Shown here: one piece after another, positions 32,075-39,034 of the stretch
Layout of the letters: every line of letters begins with the position of its first letter
How positions within the stretch are numbered: position 1 is the stretch's first letter
NCBI GenBank assembly: GCA_031253985.1
Contig: JAIRVH010000125.1
Coordinates: forward strand, 1-39,034
DNA: 39,034 nucleotides
Source: Sphingobacterium sp.
Lineage (GTDB): Bacteria > Bacteroidota > Bacteroidia > Sphingobacteriales > Sphingobacteriaceae
Reading direction: 5' to 3'
The notes under the pieces: generated by a model
The model's database searches: none
What the model was told of the DNA's origin: nothing
The model's input: the letters and a program-made list of their open reading frames with translations, nothing else
Translations under genes and position numbers: made by a program

Positions 32075-32093
32075 TGTAAACGCTGTGTTTACA
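32075..32093. promoter_or_regulatory. Palindrome TGTAAAC-N5-GTTTACA
   Basis: Perfect 7-bp arms (32075-32081 and 32087-32093) lie 46 bases upstream of the sugar isomerase-like start codon. The half-site resembles LacI-type operators (TGTAAAC), but the five-base spacer differs from a compact CRE site. Candidate operator; no LacI regulator gene is in the window. Confidence 0.45.
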
Positions 32094-32138
32094 TATAATT
32101 GCGTTGAACGAAGTCTATAATAAATAATTGAGCACTAA

Positions 32139-33026
32139 ATGAAAAGAAGAACTCTTATCGGAACATTGGTAGCTGGATGTATGATGTTGGCAGTAAGTCC
32201 AACATTTGCACAACAAAAAGCTGCAAAAAAAGAAATTGGTTTACAGTTATATTCTGTACGTGAAGAAATAGGTAAAAATCCAAATTTCGACCAGATTCTA
32301 CAAAAGATCTCAGCATTGGGGTATACAGGAGTGGAAGCCGCTGGATACAAAGATGGTAAATTATATAACTTGAGCCCACAGGAGTTTAAAGCCAAGGTAG
32401 AAAAGGCTGGGATGAAAGTGATTTCATCACACGCGACGAAGACTTTATCGGAACAAGAGCTTGCCTCTGGAGATTTTACTGAATCCCTAAAATGGTGGGA
32501 TGAATGTATTGCTACGCACAAAGCTGCGGGAATGAAATACATCGTTACGCCTTGGATGGATGTGCCCAAAACACTTAAAGATCTAGAAACGCAATGCCGT
32601 TATCTGGATGCGGTGGGAGCTAAATGCCGCCAGCAAGGGATCGTATATGGTTATCACAACCACTCACACGAGTTTAGAAAAGTGGAAGACAAAGTGATGT
32701 ACGATTACATGATAGAGCATACAAATCCTGAGAATGTATTTTTCGAGATGGACGTCTATTGGGCGGTAATGGGACAGGTAAGTCCAGTTGACTATTTCAA
32801 TAAATATTCCGGCAGATTTAAGGCTTTACATATAAAGGACCACCGTGAAATCGGTCAAAGTGGCATGGTCGGTTTTGATGCAATCTTTAACAATTCAAAA
32901 GCTGCCGGATTACAATATATCTTTGTTGAGCTGGAAGAAACACGTAACGATATTTATACGGGTTTACAACAAAGTATCGATTATTTGAAAAAGGCTTCTT
33001 TTGTAAAAACAAGCTACATAAAATAG
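32139..33026 (+). CDS. Exported sugar phosphate isomerase/epimerase-like protein
   Basis: 295-aa protein of the xylose-isomerase-like TIM-barrel (AP_endonuc_2) superfamily. A signal peptide (MKRRTLIGTLVAGCMMLAVS, cleavage near FAQQ) predicts periplasmic location. Barrel motifs: IGLQLYSVREEI, GYTGVEAAGY, YHNHSHEF, FEMDVYWAVMGQ and ALHIKDHREIG, which supply the His/Glu/Asp metal ligands usual in the family. Exported members occur in Bacteroidota, where some act on modified (for example 3-keto) sugars; the substrate here is unknown. Single gene, with a palindrome in its upstream region. Confidence 0.9.
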   Translation: MKRRTLIGTLVAGCMMLAVSPTFAQQKAAKKEIGLQLYSVREEIGKNPNFDQILQKISALGYTGVEAAGYKDGKLYNLSPQEFKAKVEKAGMKVISSHATKTLSEQELASGDFTESLKWWDECIATHKAAGMKYIVTPWMDVPKTLKDLETQCRYLDAVGAKCRQQGIVYGYHNHSHEFRKVEDKVMYDYMIEHTNPENVFFEMDVYWAVMGQVSPVDYFNKYSGRFKALHIKDHREIGQSGMVGFDAIFNNSKAAGLQYIFVELEETRNDIYTGLQQSIDYLKKASFVKTSYIK

Positions 33027-33036
33027 CCAGAAATCG

Positions 33037-33068
33037 GGAGAAAATTGACCCTGTCGAGACAATTCTCC
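33037..33068 (+). terminator. Weak hairpin after the isomerase-like gene
   Basis: GGAGAA-AA-TTG (33037-33047) pairs with CAATTCTCC (33060-33068): nine pairs with a two-base bulge, then CGTTTG. It lies 10 bases after the stop codon. The U-tract is poor, so it is a probable but weak terminator. Confidence 0.45.
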
Positions 33069-33143
33069 GTTTGATAGATTTATTATTTTTCGTTAACTTG
33101 AATGTAATAAAAATGGATTTTTTATTGAATTATATCAGACCAT

Positions 33144-33962
33144 ATGAAACGGATTATTGTTGCCACAGACTATGCTGAAGAGGCTGAACATGCCTTAAAG
33201 TTTATCATGGAAGTTTTTGAAGGAAAAGAATATGAGCTTGTCTTGTTTTCTCTTCAGAATCCGTCCATTCACGCGATGAACGCTCGACTTTCTCCCGATT
33301 CTATGTTCAAAATATTTGAACATCAAAGTAAGGTTTTACGGCGTAAAGCTGAGGCGATTACAGCAGAACGTGGTGTTTTGACTACTCCATATCTCGCTGC
33401 GGGTCTGTTTTATGACCAGATTACAAAATGTATTCAAGAGACAAATGCGGATTTACTGGTTATGGGAATGGCCAAACGCTCTTTCGATCAAGATATGCTA
33501 GGCAATACCACTACGGCGGCTATCAGTAAATTAAAAATACCAATCCTTTCAGTTCCTCTAGGAGCAAAATTTACTGGTTTGGAGCATATTTTATTTGCCT
33601 GTGATATTGTTCGTGGCGTGCAAAAAGAAATTCTTGAAAAAGTAAAGGATTTTGCCACTGAGTTCGGTGCGGTACTGGAGGTACTCAATATTCGTAAAAC
33701 AGTGGAGCAGCTGAATGAGGAGAAGGGAAAAGAAACGCGTGAAGCGATCAACGACGTGATGGGAATTGTAAGCTATTATTACAAAAATGTAACCTCCAAT
33801 GAGGTCGTGAAAGCCATCCGGGACGAGGTCAGGGAAAGTAGTACAGATCTGCTGGTCATGATCCCCTATAAGTATGGTTTTTGGAGCTCATTGACCCACC
33901 GTAGCAAAACGCGTATGATGGCGTCGGGGCTGGATGTTCCTTTACTGACAATTTCGATCTGA
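33144..33962 (+). CDS. Tandem universal stress protein
   Basis: 272-aa protein with two UspA-like alpha/beta domains (about 1-140 and 145-272). Domain 1 starts KRIIVATDYAEEAEHALKF and holds a nucleotide-binding-like loop, LLVMGMAKRSFDQDMLGNTT (about 111-130). Domain 2 starts HILFACDIVRGVQKEIL and ends LLVMIPYKYGFWSSLTHRSK, without a good GxxG loop, so probably only domain 1 could bind ATP. A cytoplasmic stress or energy-limitation role is family-level knowledge. Single gene with a strong terminator. No Dos/Anr-type neighbours. Confidence 0.92.
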   Translation: MKRIIVATDYAEEAEHALKFIMEVFEGKEYELVLFSLQNPSIHAMNARLSPDSMFKIFEHQSKVLRRKAEAITAERGVLTTPYLAAGLFYDQITKCIQETNADLLVMGMAKRSFDQDMLGNTTTAAISKLKIPILSVPLGAKFTGLEHILFACDIVRGVQKEILEKVKDFATEFGAVLEVLNIRKTVEQLNEEKGKETREAINDVMGIVSYYYKNVTSNEVVKAIRDEVRESSTDLLVMIPYKYGFWSSLTHRSKTRMMASGLDVPLLTISI

Positions 33963-33976
33963 TTCTTTTTACCATA

Positions 33977-34009
33977 AAATCCCAGTTGAGCCAAAATCAA
34001 CTGGGATTT
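33977..34009. terminator. Terminator between convergent genes
   Basis: Perfect 13-bp stem AAATCCCAGTTGA (33977-33989) / TCAACTGGGATTT (33997-34009), 7-nt loop, 15 bases after the universal stress protein stop. The following TTTACTTTTG makes it a plus-strand terminator; it may also stop the convergent gene ending at 34023. Confidence 0.82.
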
Positions 34010-34022
34010 ACTTTTGTTGCAC

Positions 34023-34466
34023 TTATTGAAGAATAGGGATTATTCTGTCCCAAATCTGCTGATAGGCACTATTTTCCCGAAGGATACCCTTATCCTCGTC
34101 ATAATAATTAGGTGAGTCAAAGCTACCACCTTTGCGACGTTCAATTAAAAATATATTGAGGATTATCTTTGAACCTCCATCTTTTAAGGGACTTATCAAA
34201 AAATTAGAGATCAATTTTTCACCTTCTTTATTGCTAAGAAACTTATTATTTTTCAGGTACATGCTGGTCTGAATGAATCCCGAGGGTCGATCGAGCTGTG
34301 CAATAAAATAACCGCCACCCTGAAGCGCTTGTATTATCTTGCTATATGCCGAATCACTTGGGATAGGGATAGTTTTAGTACGCTCGGGATTTTGTGCCAG
34401 CAAGCTACTTGAAAAAAAAAGCAAATAAACCGTCAACAGCAAAGAGAATTGGATTAAATGTTTCAT
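34023..34466 (-). CDS. Exported hypothetical protein
   Basis: 147-aa exported protein of unrecognised family. A signal peptide (FSLLLTVYLLFFSSSLLAQ) is followed by a mature part of about 120 residues with an alpha-beta look (SAYSKIIQALQGGGYFIAQL, then SKIILNIFLIERRKGGSF). The opening TIPIPSDSAYSKIIQAL pattern is like small exported domains that recur in Bacteroidota, but I cannot name it. It may be co-transcribed with the acetyltransferase and hydrolase genes upstream (85-base gap, same strand). Confidence 0.72.
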   Translation of the reverse strand: MKHLIQFSLLLTVYLLFFSSSLLAQNPERTKTIPIPSDSAYSKIIQALQGGGYFIAQLDRPSGFIQTSMYLKNNKFLSNKEGEKLISNFLISPLKDGGSKIILNIFLIERRKGGSFDSPNYYDEDKGILRENSAYQQIWDRIIPILQ

Positions 34467-34551
34467 ATTACCGAATTAAAGATCTTATCTAGTTCATCCT
34501 TTAATTTAACAATTTTATTTTTGGTGACAGCTAGTTTTGAGCATCGTGCTG

Positions 34552-35055
34552 TTATTTAATTCGTATACCCAATATTTTTAGACTCCGTTCTTCCTGATCT
34601 AAGGTTGCTATATTGGGTAAGTTGGCCCATTCCTGGAAACCCATTTTTTCAAATAATGTGATGCTTGGAAGATTGTGTGCAAAGATAAATCCCAATAAGG
34701 TATGTACGCCTAAACTTGGGGCTTTATCAATGCAGTACTGTAGAATTTGCTTCCCCAGACCTCTGCCTCGTTGCTGTTCGTCCAGATAGATACTGATTTC
34801 TACCGTTGCATCATAGGCTGGACGCCCATAGAACGATTGAAAACTTACCCAGCCAAGTACCTGATTATTTTCATCTTCCACCAGCCATAGTGGTCTTTTC
34901 GAAGAGTTATGTTCGTCAAACCATTTTTGTCTACTGGCAACAGATACAGGTGCAGTGTCTGCTGTGACCATGCGGGAGGCAATTGTCGAATTGTATATTT
35001 CTACAATGCGCGGTAAATCTTGTTGTGATGCGTCACGAAATTTTAATTGATTCAT
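34552..35055 (-). CDS. GNAT N-acetyltransferase, phosphinothricin acetyltransferase-like
   Basis: 167-aa acetyltransferase of the PAT/YncA-like GNAT group. The acetyl-CoA loop EQQRGRGLGKQILQY is a good RxxGxG motif (about residues 94-108). The start (KFRDASQQDLPRIVEIYNST) and the segment WFDEHNSSKRPLWLVEDENN are typical of that group; SITLFEKMGFQEWA is the usual late helix. Relatives acetylate phosphinothricin, methionine sulfoximine or similar amino acids; the substrate here is inferred only. Its ATG overlaps the upstream hydrolase stop as ATGA, so the two are co-translated. Confidence 0.9.
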   Translation of the reverse strand: MNQLKFRDASQQDLPRIVEIYNSTIASRMVTADTAPVSVASRQKWFDEHNSSKRPLWLVEDENNQVLGWVSFQSFYGRPAYDATVEISIYLDEQQRGRGLGKQILQYCIDKAPSLGVHTLLGFIFAHNLPSITLFEKMGFQEWANLPNIATLDQEERSLKILGIRIK

Positions 35056-36110
35056 GGTTTGTACTGTTTAATTGTTGTTTGCTGTGGGTTTGGCTCTAAT
35101 GCCCAAACTAAAAATGCATTCATAACCTCGTTCCAATGAGGCTTGCTGTAATCGGGCCGGCCATCGTTCTGAACTTCAAAATAATTGTGCTCCTGATTAT
35201 AATATCGTTTTATAGTCAGGTTGTCTTTGTGATTTCTTATAAAATAGAGAGGTACCAGGTCATTTAATTCAGATACAATATCTTCTGTACCGAAAACGAG
35301 ATAGATGGGTTTATTAAAGCCCAATAGGTCGTCAATAGCAGGTTGTGAAAATGACTTCCAGGAACGTAAATTTGGATTGTTTTTTAATTTTTCTGGATTG
35401 TTGGCATCTTGATAAAAGGCATAGGTTTGTTCAATTTTTTGAGAGGCTTGTTGCCAGGAAATTTTTCCTTTTTGCACATCGCGTTTTGCTTGCCGTATAT
35501 CTTGGTCTACCCGTCCGAATATATTGGTTCCCGATAGACCTAATTTACTTATTTTTTTATAGCGATTGGCTAGTTTGGTGGCTACGTGTCCACCTTGAGA
35601 GTGACCAAATACAACTAGTTGTGAATTATCTACCCAGGGTTTTCCGCTAAGATAATCTAATACAGCAATCGCCCGGTCTACATAATTATCGAGATAGTCT
35701 GCTTTTTGGTATGCTATACTCGGGATATTTTTATCTTTTGAGTCACCATAATACCAATAAGAATCATTAAGCTGAGATTCATCGACGATAACAGGCGTTT
35801 CTGGCATGGAAATAACGACGAGATGGTACGATTTAATAATATCCTGGTAGTTAAAGTTGGTTAATCCTCCCCCAAAAAGACTTAAACCTTCTTTTTTATA
35901 ATTAAAGTATAGAGGTATGGGTAACGATCCCTGACAAAACAAAAATAGCGGTTTCTTACTTTCTGGCGCAGGATCAATGACTAAAAAATCAATTTTACCG
36001 TTTGGGTTATCTAGTTCAAAAAGGGTGGATTCATGATTGATGACTCTGGTATTCTGTCCGAAGATAGTCTGTGGTGTGAATAATAAGCATATAAAAAGAA
36101 TGTATTTCAT
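35052..36110 (-). CDS. Exported alpha/beta hydrolase
   Basis: 352-aa serine hydrolase of the alpha/beta fold. The signal peptide MKYILFICLLFTPQTIFGQ targets it to the periplasm. The nucleophile elbow is FGHSQGGHVA with Ser171; a candidate acid lies in VFGTEDIVSEL and the catalytic His in QEHNYFE. An upstream TTG at 36143 in frame is rejected because it is part of the -7 element TAAGTTTG. The substrate (ester, amide or peptide) cannot be told. First gene of an operon with the acetyltransferase (ATGA overlap). Confidence 0.9.
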   Translation of the reverse strand: MKYILFICLLFTPQTIFGQNTRVINHESTLFELDNPNGKIDFLVIDPAPESKKPLFLFCQGSLPIPLYFNYKKEGLSLFGGGLTNFNYQDIIKSYHLVVISMPETPVIVDESQLNDSYWYYGDSKDKNIPSIAYQKADYLDNYVDRAIAVLDYLSGKPWVDNSQLVVFGHSQGGHVATKLANRYKKISKLGLSGTNIFGRVDQDIRQAKRDVQKGKISWQQASQKIEQTYAFYQDANNPEKLKNNPNLRSWKSFSQPAIDDLLGFNKPIYLVFGTEDIVSELNDLVPLYFIRNHKDNLTIKRYYNQEHNYFEVQNDGRPDYSKPHWNEVMNAFLVWALEPNPQQTTIKQYKP

Positions 36111-36140
36111 GAAGATCGGCCGTATGTAAATTTGTTTTGC

Positions 36141-36171
36141 CAAACTTAGATAAATTGCTTTTGATATCCAA
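36141..36171 (-). promoter_or_regulatory. Promoter of the hydrolase operon
   Basis: On the minus strand TTG (36171-36169), 20 bases, then a perfect -7 element TAAGTTTG (36148-36141); the ATG follows 30 bases downstream at 36110. Confidence 0.65.
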
Positions 36172-36484
36172 TATAATTACGATTCATAGCTAGTGAAATC
36201 GTTCGGCTGTAGTTTTTCTCTATAGGGGTACATCATTATCTCCCACAGACCGATTAGTAATATATGGACACGTTCTTGTATCTTCAGAATAAAATTTACA
36301 CTAATTTGAATAATTATTTCACTATTTATTGGTATTTTTTTTTCATCTTAGATTATTCAAAAAGAAGCATCAGCCACCAAATTCCGGTCGCCATAAAATC
36401 ACTAAAAACTATCTAAGAAGAATATGGGAAGAGATTGGCTAAGCAGCTACGCTGATAGCCGCTTTTTTACACATAGAATCAATT
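36149..36484. other. Gene-free stretch with terminator-like hairpin before DUF5009 gene
   Basis: About 340 bases between divergent genes. At 36441-36449 AAGCAGCTA pairs with TAGCCGCTT (36456-36464), 8 of 9 pairs, directly followed by a T-run (36463-36468) on the plus strand. It lies only 16 bases before the start codon at 36485, so it could act as an attenuator or end an upstream leader RNA. A 50-codon frame starting at 36424 runs through it (see rejected items). Confidence 0.45.
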
Positions 36485-37678
36485 ATGAACGCATTGCAAA
36501 CTGTACCTACAATCCGAATCCGTTCAATGGATGTCATGCGTGGTTTCACGCTGTTTTTGATGTTATTTGTCAATGACTTGTTTATTCCTGGTGTACCGAA
36601 ATGGCTGGTGCATACGGAAGCAGATGAGGACGGGATGGGGTTGGCGGATTGGGTATTTCCGGGGTTTCTTTTTATGGTTGGCATGGCGGTGCCATATGCT
36701 GTTGCGGCGAGGGAAAAGATAGGTTCATCGGCAACCGTAATCTTTGTACATGTTCTGCTGAGAACTTTGAGTTTGCTGCTGATTGGCGTGTTGATTCTAA
36801 GTGGTGCACGTGTATCTCCTGATTTGACGGGGATGTCACATTTGTTGTGGTTAGCACTGCTGTATGTATTCGTTTTTCTGATTTGGAATCGTTATCCAAA
36901 AGATAAGCAATATCAGTCCATTTATAAGGGGGGGCGTATAGCCGGCATCATGGGGATTATTTACCTCATATATATTTTCAAAGCCTCTGATGGTAAGGGC
37001 TTGGAAGTAGGGTGGTGGGGGATTTTAGGGCTGATTGGTTGGGGATATTTTGCTGCAGCTTCTATTTTTTTATTGTGCAGGGGAAGGATAATGGTGGTTG
37101 CATGTGGTTGGTTAGTGTTTTTGATACTCAATATTCTGAGCCAAACGGAATTTAAAGTTGAATTCCCCGGTATCGGAAGATATTTACATGTACTTCTAGC
37201 TGGCAATATACCCTGTATTGTGCTGGGCGGAACAATCATAGGTATGCTTATGAAACGTTATGCGGCCACTCCACGGGTACTATTGCGTTTTTTACTTGTT
37301 ATTGGCATGATTTGGCTAGTTACAGGTTTTGTCTTACGTTTTTGGTTTATTTTATCCAAAATCCATGGTACACCGAGCTGGGCATTGGTCTGTTGTGGAA
37401 TTAGTGTATTGCTTTTGATCCCCATATATTATTTCATTGATGTGAAAGGCTACCATCGCGGGATAGGATTGTTTGAAGAGGCTGGAAAGAATTCCTTGAC
37501 TACTTACCTTGCTCCTGATCTGATCTACTTCGTCTGTTGGGGCTTTCATATTCCATTGTTCTTTTATAAACAACCGGGACACATGGTGCTAGCGGTTGCT
37601 GGTTCACTGCTTTGGGCTTTAGCCATGTTGTGGTATGCAATCTTGCTGAAGAAGCTAAATGTCTATTTGAAACTGTAG
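36485..37678 (+). CDS. DUF5009 / HGSNAT-like membrane acyltransferase
   Basis: 397-aa polytopic membrane protein of the DUF5009 / heparan-alpha-glucosaminide N-acetyltransferase-like group. The family signature RSMDVMRGFTLFLMLFVND opens the protein at about residues 13-31, followed by the short GLADWVFPGFLFMVGMAVPYA and about ten more hydrophobic helices. Relatives move acetyl groups across the membrane onto sugars or amino sugars. It lies 86 bases before a GH18 chitinase-like gene on the same strand, so a link to chitin or N-acetylglucosamine handling is reasonable but inferred. A terminator-like hairpin precedes its start. Confidence 0.88.
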   Translation: MNALQTVPTIRIRSMDVMRGFTLFLMLFVNDLFIPGVPKWLVHTEADEDGMGLADWVFPGFLFMVGMAVPYAVAAREKIGSSATVIFVHVLLRTLSLLLIGVLILSGARVSPDLTGMSHLLWLALLYVFVFLIWNRYPKDKQYQSIYKGGRIAGIMGIIYLIYIFKASDGKGLEVGWWGILGLIGWGYFAAASIFLLCRGRIMVVACGWLVFLILNILSQTEFKVEFPGIGRYLHVLLAGNIPCIVLGGTIIGMLMKRYAATPRVLLRFLLVIGMIWLVTGFVLRFWFILSKIHGTPSWALVCCGISVLLLIPIYYFIDVKGYHRGIGLFEEAGKNSLTTYLAPDLIYFVCWGFHIPLFFYKQPGHMVLAVAGSLLWALAMLWYAILLKKLNVYLKL

Positions 37679-37764
37679 CGAGCCAGTGATTATCAAGCAC
37701 AAATGCTTTAGTTATTAAGTCTTAGGAAGTCTAATATCATCAAAAAACAAACAAAACTGCAAAT

Positions 37765-38796
37765 ATGGAATGTAAATTGAAATCAATATTTAGTCAGGCC
37801 TTCATTGTCCTGTTACTGACGTTATTAATATACCCAAGTGTCAGTCGTGCACGGGTCAAAAATAAGAAAGTGGTTATAGCCTATGTTACATCTTGGTCCA
37901 AAGTGATGCCTGATCCAACTTATCTGACACATATCAATTACGCCTTTGCACATGTCAGTGATAGCTTTGACGGCTTGCGTATCGATAATGAATCCAGGTT
38001 GAGGGCTATTACGGATCTCAAGAAAGCATATCCACATCTAAAGGTATTGTTGTCCGTTGGCGGCTGGGGGAGTGGTCGGTTTAGCGAAATGGCTGCTGAT
38101 AAATCCAATCGGAAAAAATTTGCCCAAGACTGCTTGCGTGTGGTGCGGGAATTTAATCTCGATGGTATAGATATTGACTGGGAGTACCCGACAAATTCCT
38201 CTGCTGGGATTTCGTCCTCTTTAGCCGATACCGAAAATTTCACTTTACTCATGCATGATATCCGGAAATCTATTGGTAAGAAGAAACTGCTGACCTTGGC
38301 TTCGGTTGCGAACGGTAAGTATATCGCCTTTGATAAGATTAAGAAAGAGGTGGATTTTGTAAATATCATGACCTATGATTCGGGTCATCCACCTTATCAT
38401 CATGCAAGCTTACACCGTTCCCCCTTATCGGGACATACAACTTGTGTGGAGGCCGTGAAGGCCCATGTCGATGCGGGGATGCCTATTGAAAAATTGGTGC
38501 TGGGAATTCCATTCTATGGCAGGGGCAATAAAACTGAAGTCAAGGGTTTTATCGATTATAAAGATCTGCTTGCGTTGCAGGGCTTTGAGCAGAAATGGGA
38601 CGATGAAGCGAAAGCGCCTTATCTTGTCAACGATAAAGGGGAGTTTGTGTTAACCTATGAAACGCCAGAATCTATTGCACATAAATGTGACTATGTGCAT
38701 GCTGCGGGCTTGCTTGGTGCGATGTATTGGGAATATGCCGGGGACACGGACGCTGGTATTTTGCGGGATGCGGTTTATAAAGGAATTTTGCAATAA
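37765..38796 (+). CDS. Exported GH18 chitinase-like glycosidase
   Basis: 343-aa glycoside hydrolase family 18 enzyme. The signal peptide (AFIVLLLTLLIYPSVSRA) leads to a single TIM barrel of about 310 residues. The active-site motif LDGIDIDWEYP carries the DxxDxDxE signature with proton donor Glu140. Other strands: KVVIAYVTSW, LLSVGGWGSGRFSEMA, VNIMTYDSGHP, LVLGIPFYGRG and GAMYWEYAGD. It would hydrolyse chitin or chito-oligosaccharides, or peptidoglycan-type GlcNAc links, outside the inner membrane. No carbohydrate-binding module is present. It follows the DUF5009 gene and ends in a strong shared terminator. Confidence 0.95.
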   Translation: MECKLKSIFSQAFIVLLLTLLIYPSVSRARVKNKKVVIAYVTSWSKVMPDPTYLTHINYAFAHVSDSFDGLRIDNESRLRAITDLKKAYPHLKVLLSVGGWGSGRFSEMAADKSNRKKFAQDCLRVVREFNLDGIDIDWEYPTNSSAGISSSLADTENFTLLMHDIRKSIGKKKLLTLASVANGKYIAFDKIKKEVDFVNIMTYDSGHPPYHHASLHRSPLSGHTTCVEAVKAHVDAGMPIEKLVLGIPFYGRGNKTEVKGFIDYKDLLALQGFEQKWDDEAKAPYLVNDKGEFVLTYETPESIAHKCDYVHAAGLLGAMYWEYAGDTDAGILRDAVYKGILQ

Positions 38797-38798
38797 AC

Positions 38799-38828
38799 AA
38801 AAAAGCCTAACTTACGTTAGGCTTTTTT
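38799..38828. terminator. Bidirectional terminator shared by GH18 gene and ssrA
   Basis: The stem AAAAAAGCCTAAC (38799-38811) / GTTAGGCTTTTTT (38816-38828), perfect 13 bp with loop TTAC, gives a U-tract on either strand. It lies two bases after the GH18 stop codon and five bases from the ssrA 3' end. Confidence 0.93.
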
Positions 38829-38833
38829 GTTTG

Positions 38834-39034
38834 TGGAGCTGGAGAGATTCGAACTCTCGTCCAGTCATGGTACTGTATACGCTTTCTACATGTTTAGCTT
38901 CTCTTTAATTGTCGGGCGAGGGAAGGTGAGTCGCTTACCTATACCGTACGCCGTAGTTGCTGTTTCTCACAAGTGCTTAGCAACATCACACTTGCCAGTT
39001 CTATTGTTCGATGCCCCGAATGTTAAACCAAAGA
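38834..39034 (-). ncRNA. ssrA: tmRNA (transfer-messenger RNA), 3' part
   Basis: The minus strand ends with the tRNA-like 3' half of tmRNA: acceptor arm CAGCTCCA at the end, and T-arm GAGAG-TTCGAAT-CTCTC (38858-38842), preceded by CTGGAC. tmRNA rescues stalled ribosomes with SmpB and tags the product for proteolysis. CCA is not encoded (CAA follows the discriminator A), so it would be added after transcription. Only about 200 nt lie in the window; the 5' end and the tag reading frame fall beyond the right edge, and no ALAA-type tag is seen inside it. Confidence 0.88.

Noticed and set aside
36111..36143. TTG start for the exported hydrolase at 36143
   Set aside because: The TTG is part of the perfect -7 element TAAGTTTG, so it should not be transcribed; the ATG at 36110 begins a clean signal peptide.
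36424..36576. 50-codon frame before and overlapping the DUF5009 gene
   Set aside because: No recognisable family, composition not convincingly coding, and it overlaps a strong gene out of frame. Kept only as a possible leader frame in the findings.
38657..38908. Open frame of 83 codons at the GH18/tmRNA junction ending in WSWRDSNSRP-like sequence
   Set aside because: It lies out of frame in the GH18 gene and then antisense to ssrA. WRDSNSRP-type peptides are a known artefact of translating tRNA/tmRNA 3' ends.

Overview
The window looks like chromosomal DNA of a Bacteroidota member, most likely family Sphingobacteriaceae and probably genus Sphingobacterium. The reasons are the protein families (SusC-like TonB-box and carboxypeptidase-regulatory-like modules, DUF3857 and DUF5009 proteins, a TolC/adaptor/CzcA efflux set), the scarcity of Shine-Dalgarno sites, several -7 elements of the Bacteroidota type TAnnTTTG, and moderate-to-low GC. 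The genus call is inference. No insertion sequence, prophage, CRISPR array or tRNA was seen. The only RNA gene is a partial tmRNA at the right edge.

Layout. 113-1247: ECF sigma factor overlapping a four-helix membrane protein. 1331-3101: aarF/UbiB-type kinase-like gene behind a leader with two mutually exclusive hairpins. 3181-6102: atypical SDR, secreted YceI protein, Crp/Fnr regulator, acetyltransferase. 6108-7420: DUF1634 protein and TauE/SafE (TSUP) permease. 7651-15438 (minus): response regulator, sensor kinase, TolC, adaptor, CzcA-type RND pump, a complete metal sensing and efflux block with a phased CTTAA array ahead of tolC. 15598-18111: Tat-exported phospholipase C. 18311-21524: bioB, a divergent MocR-like regulator that has lost its PLP lysine, and a MepB protein. 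21676-21896: a 31-codon acidic mini-gene with its own promoter and terminator. 21928-27856: DUF3857/transglutaminase-like protein, then sigma factor plus hybrid anti-sigma/TonB-like protein, divergent from a von Willebrand factor A (VWA) protein. 28140-31878: small hypotheticals, a desaturase-like membrane enzyme, an XRE regulator and an intergenic pair of related hairpin repeats. 32139-36110: exported sugar isomerase-like protein, tandem universal stress protein, hypothetical, GNAT acetyltransferase, exported alpha/beta hydrolase. 36485-38796: DUF5009 membrane acyltransferase-like protein and GH18 chitinase-like enzyme. 38834-end: ssrA (tmRNA), minus strand, 5' part outside the window.

How the genes work together. 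The clearest functional unit is the five-gene efflux block: the kinase and regulator would sense periplasmic metal and drive the tripartite pump. The least explained units are (a) the sigma/anti-sigma/VWA locus, where two non-receptor proteins carry TonB-box-like LDEVVVT segments and the anti-sigma protein also has receptor plug-like and TonB C-terminal segments; (b) the bioB-linked MocR protein with a degenerate PLP pocket; and (c) the 31-residue acidic mini-gene. Assignments rest on reading motifs by eye; no database search was run.
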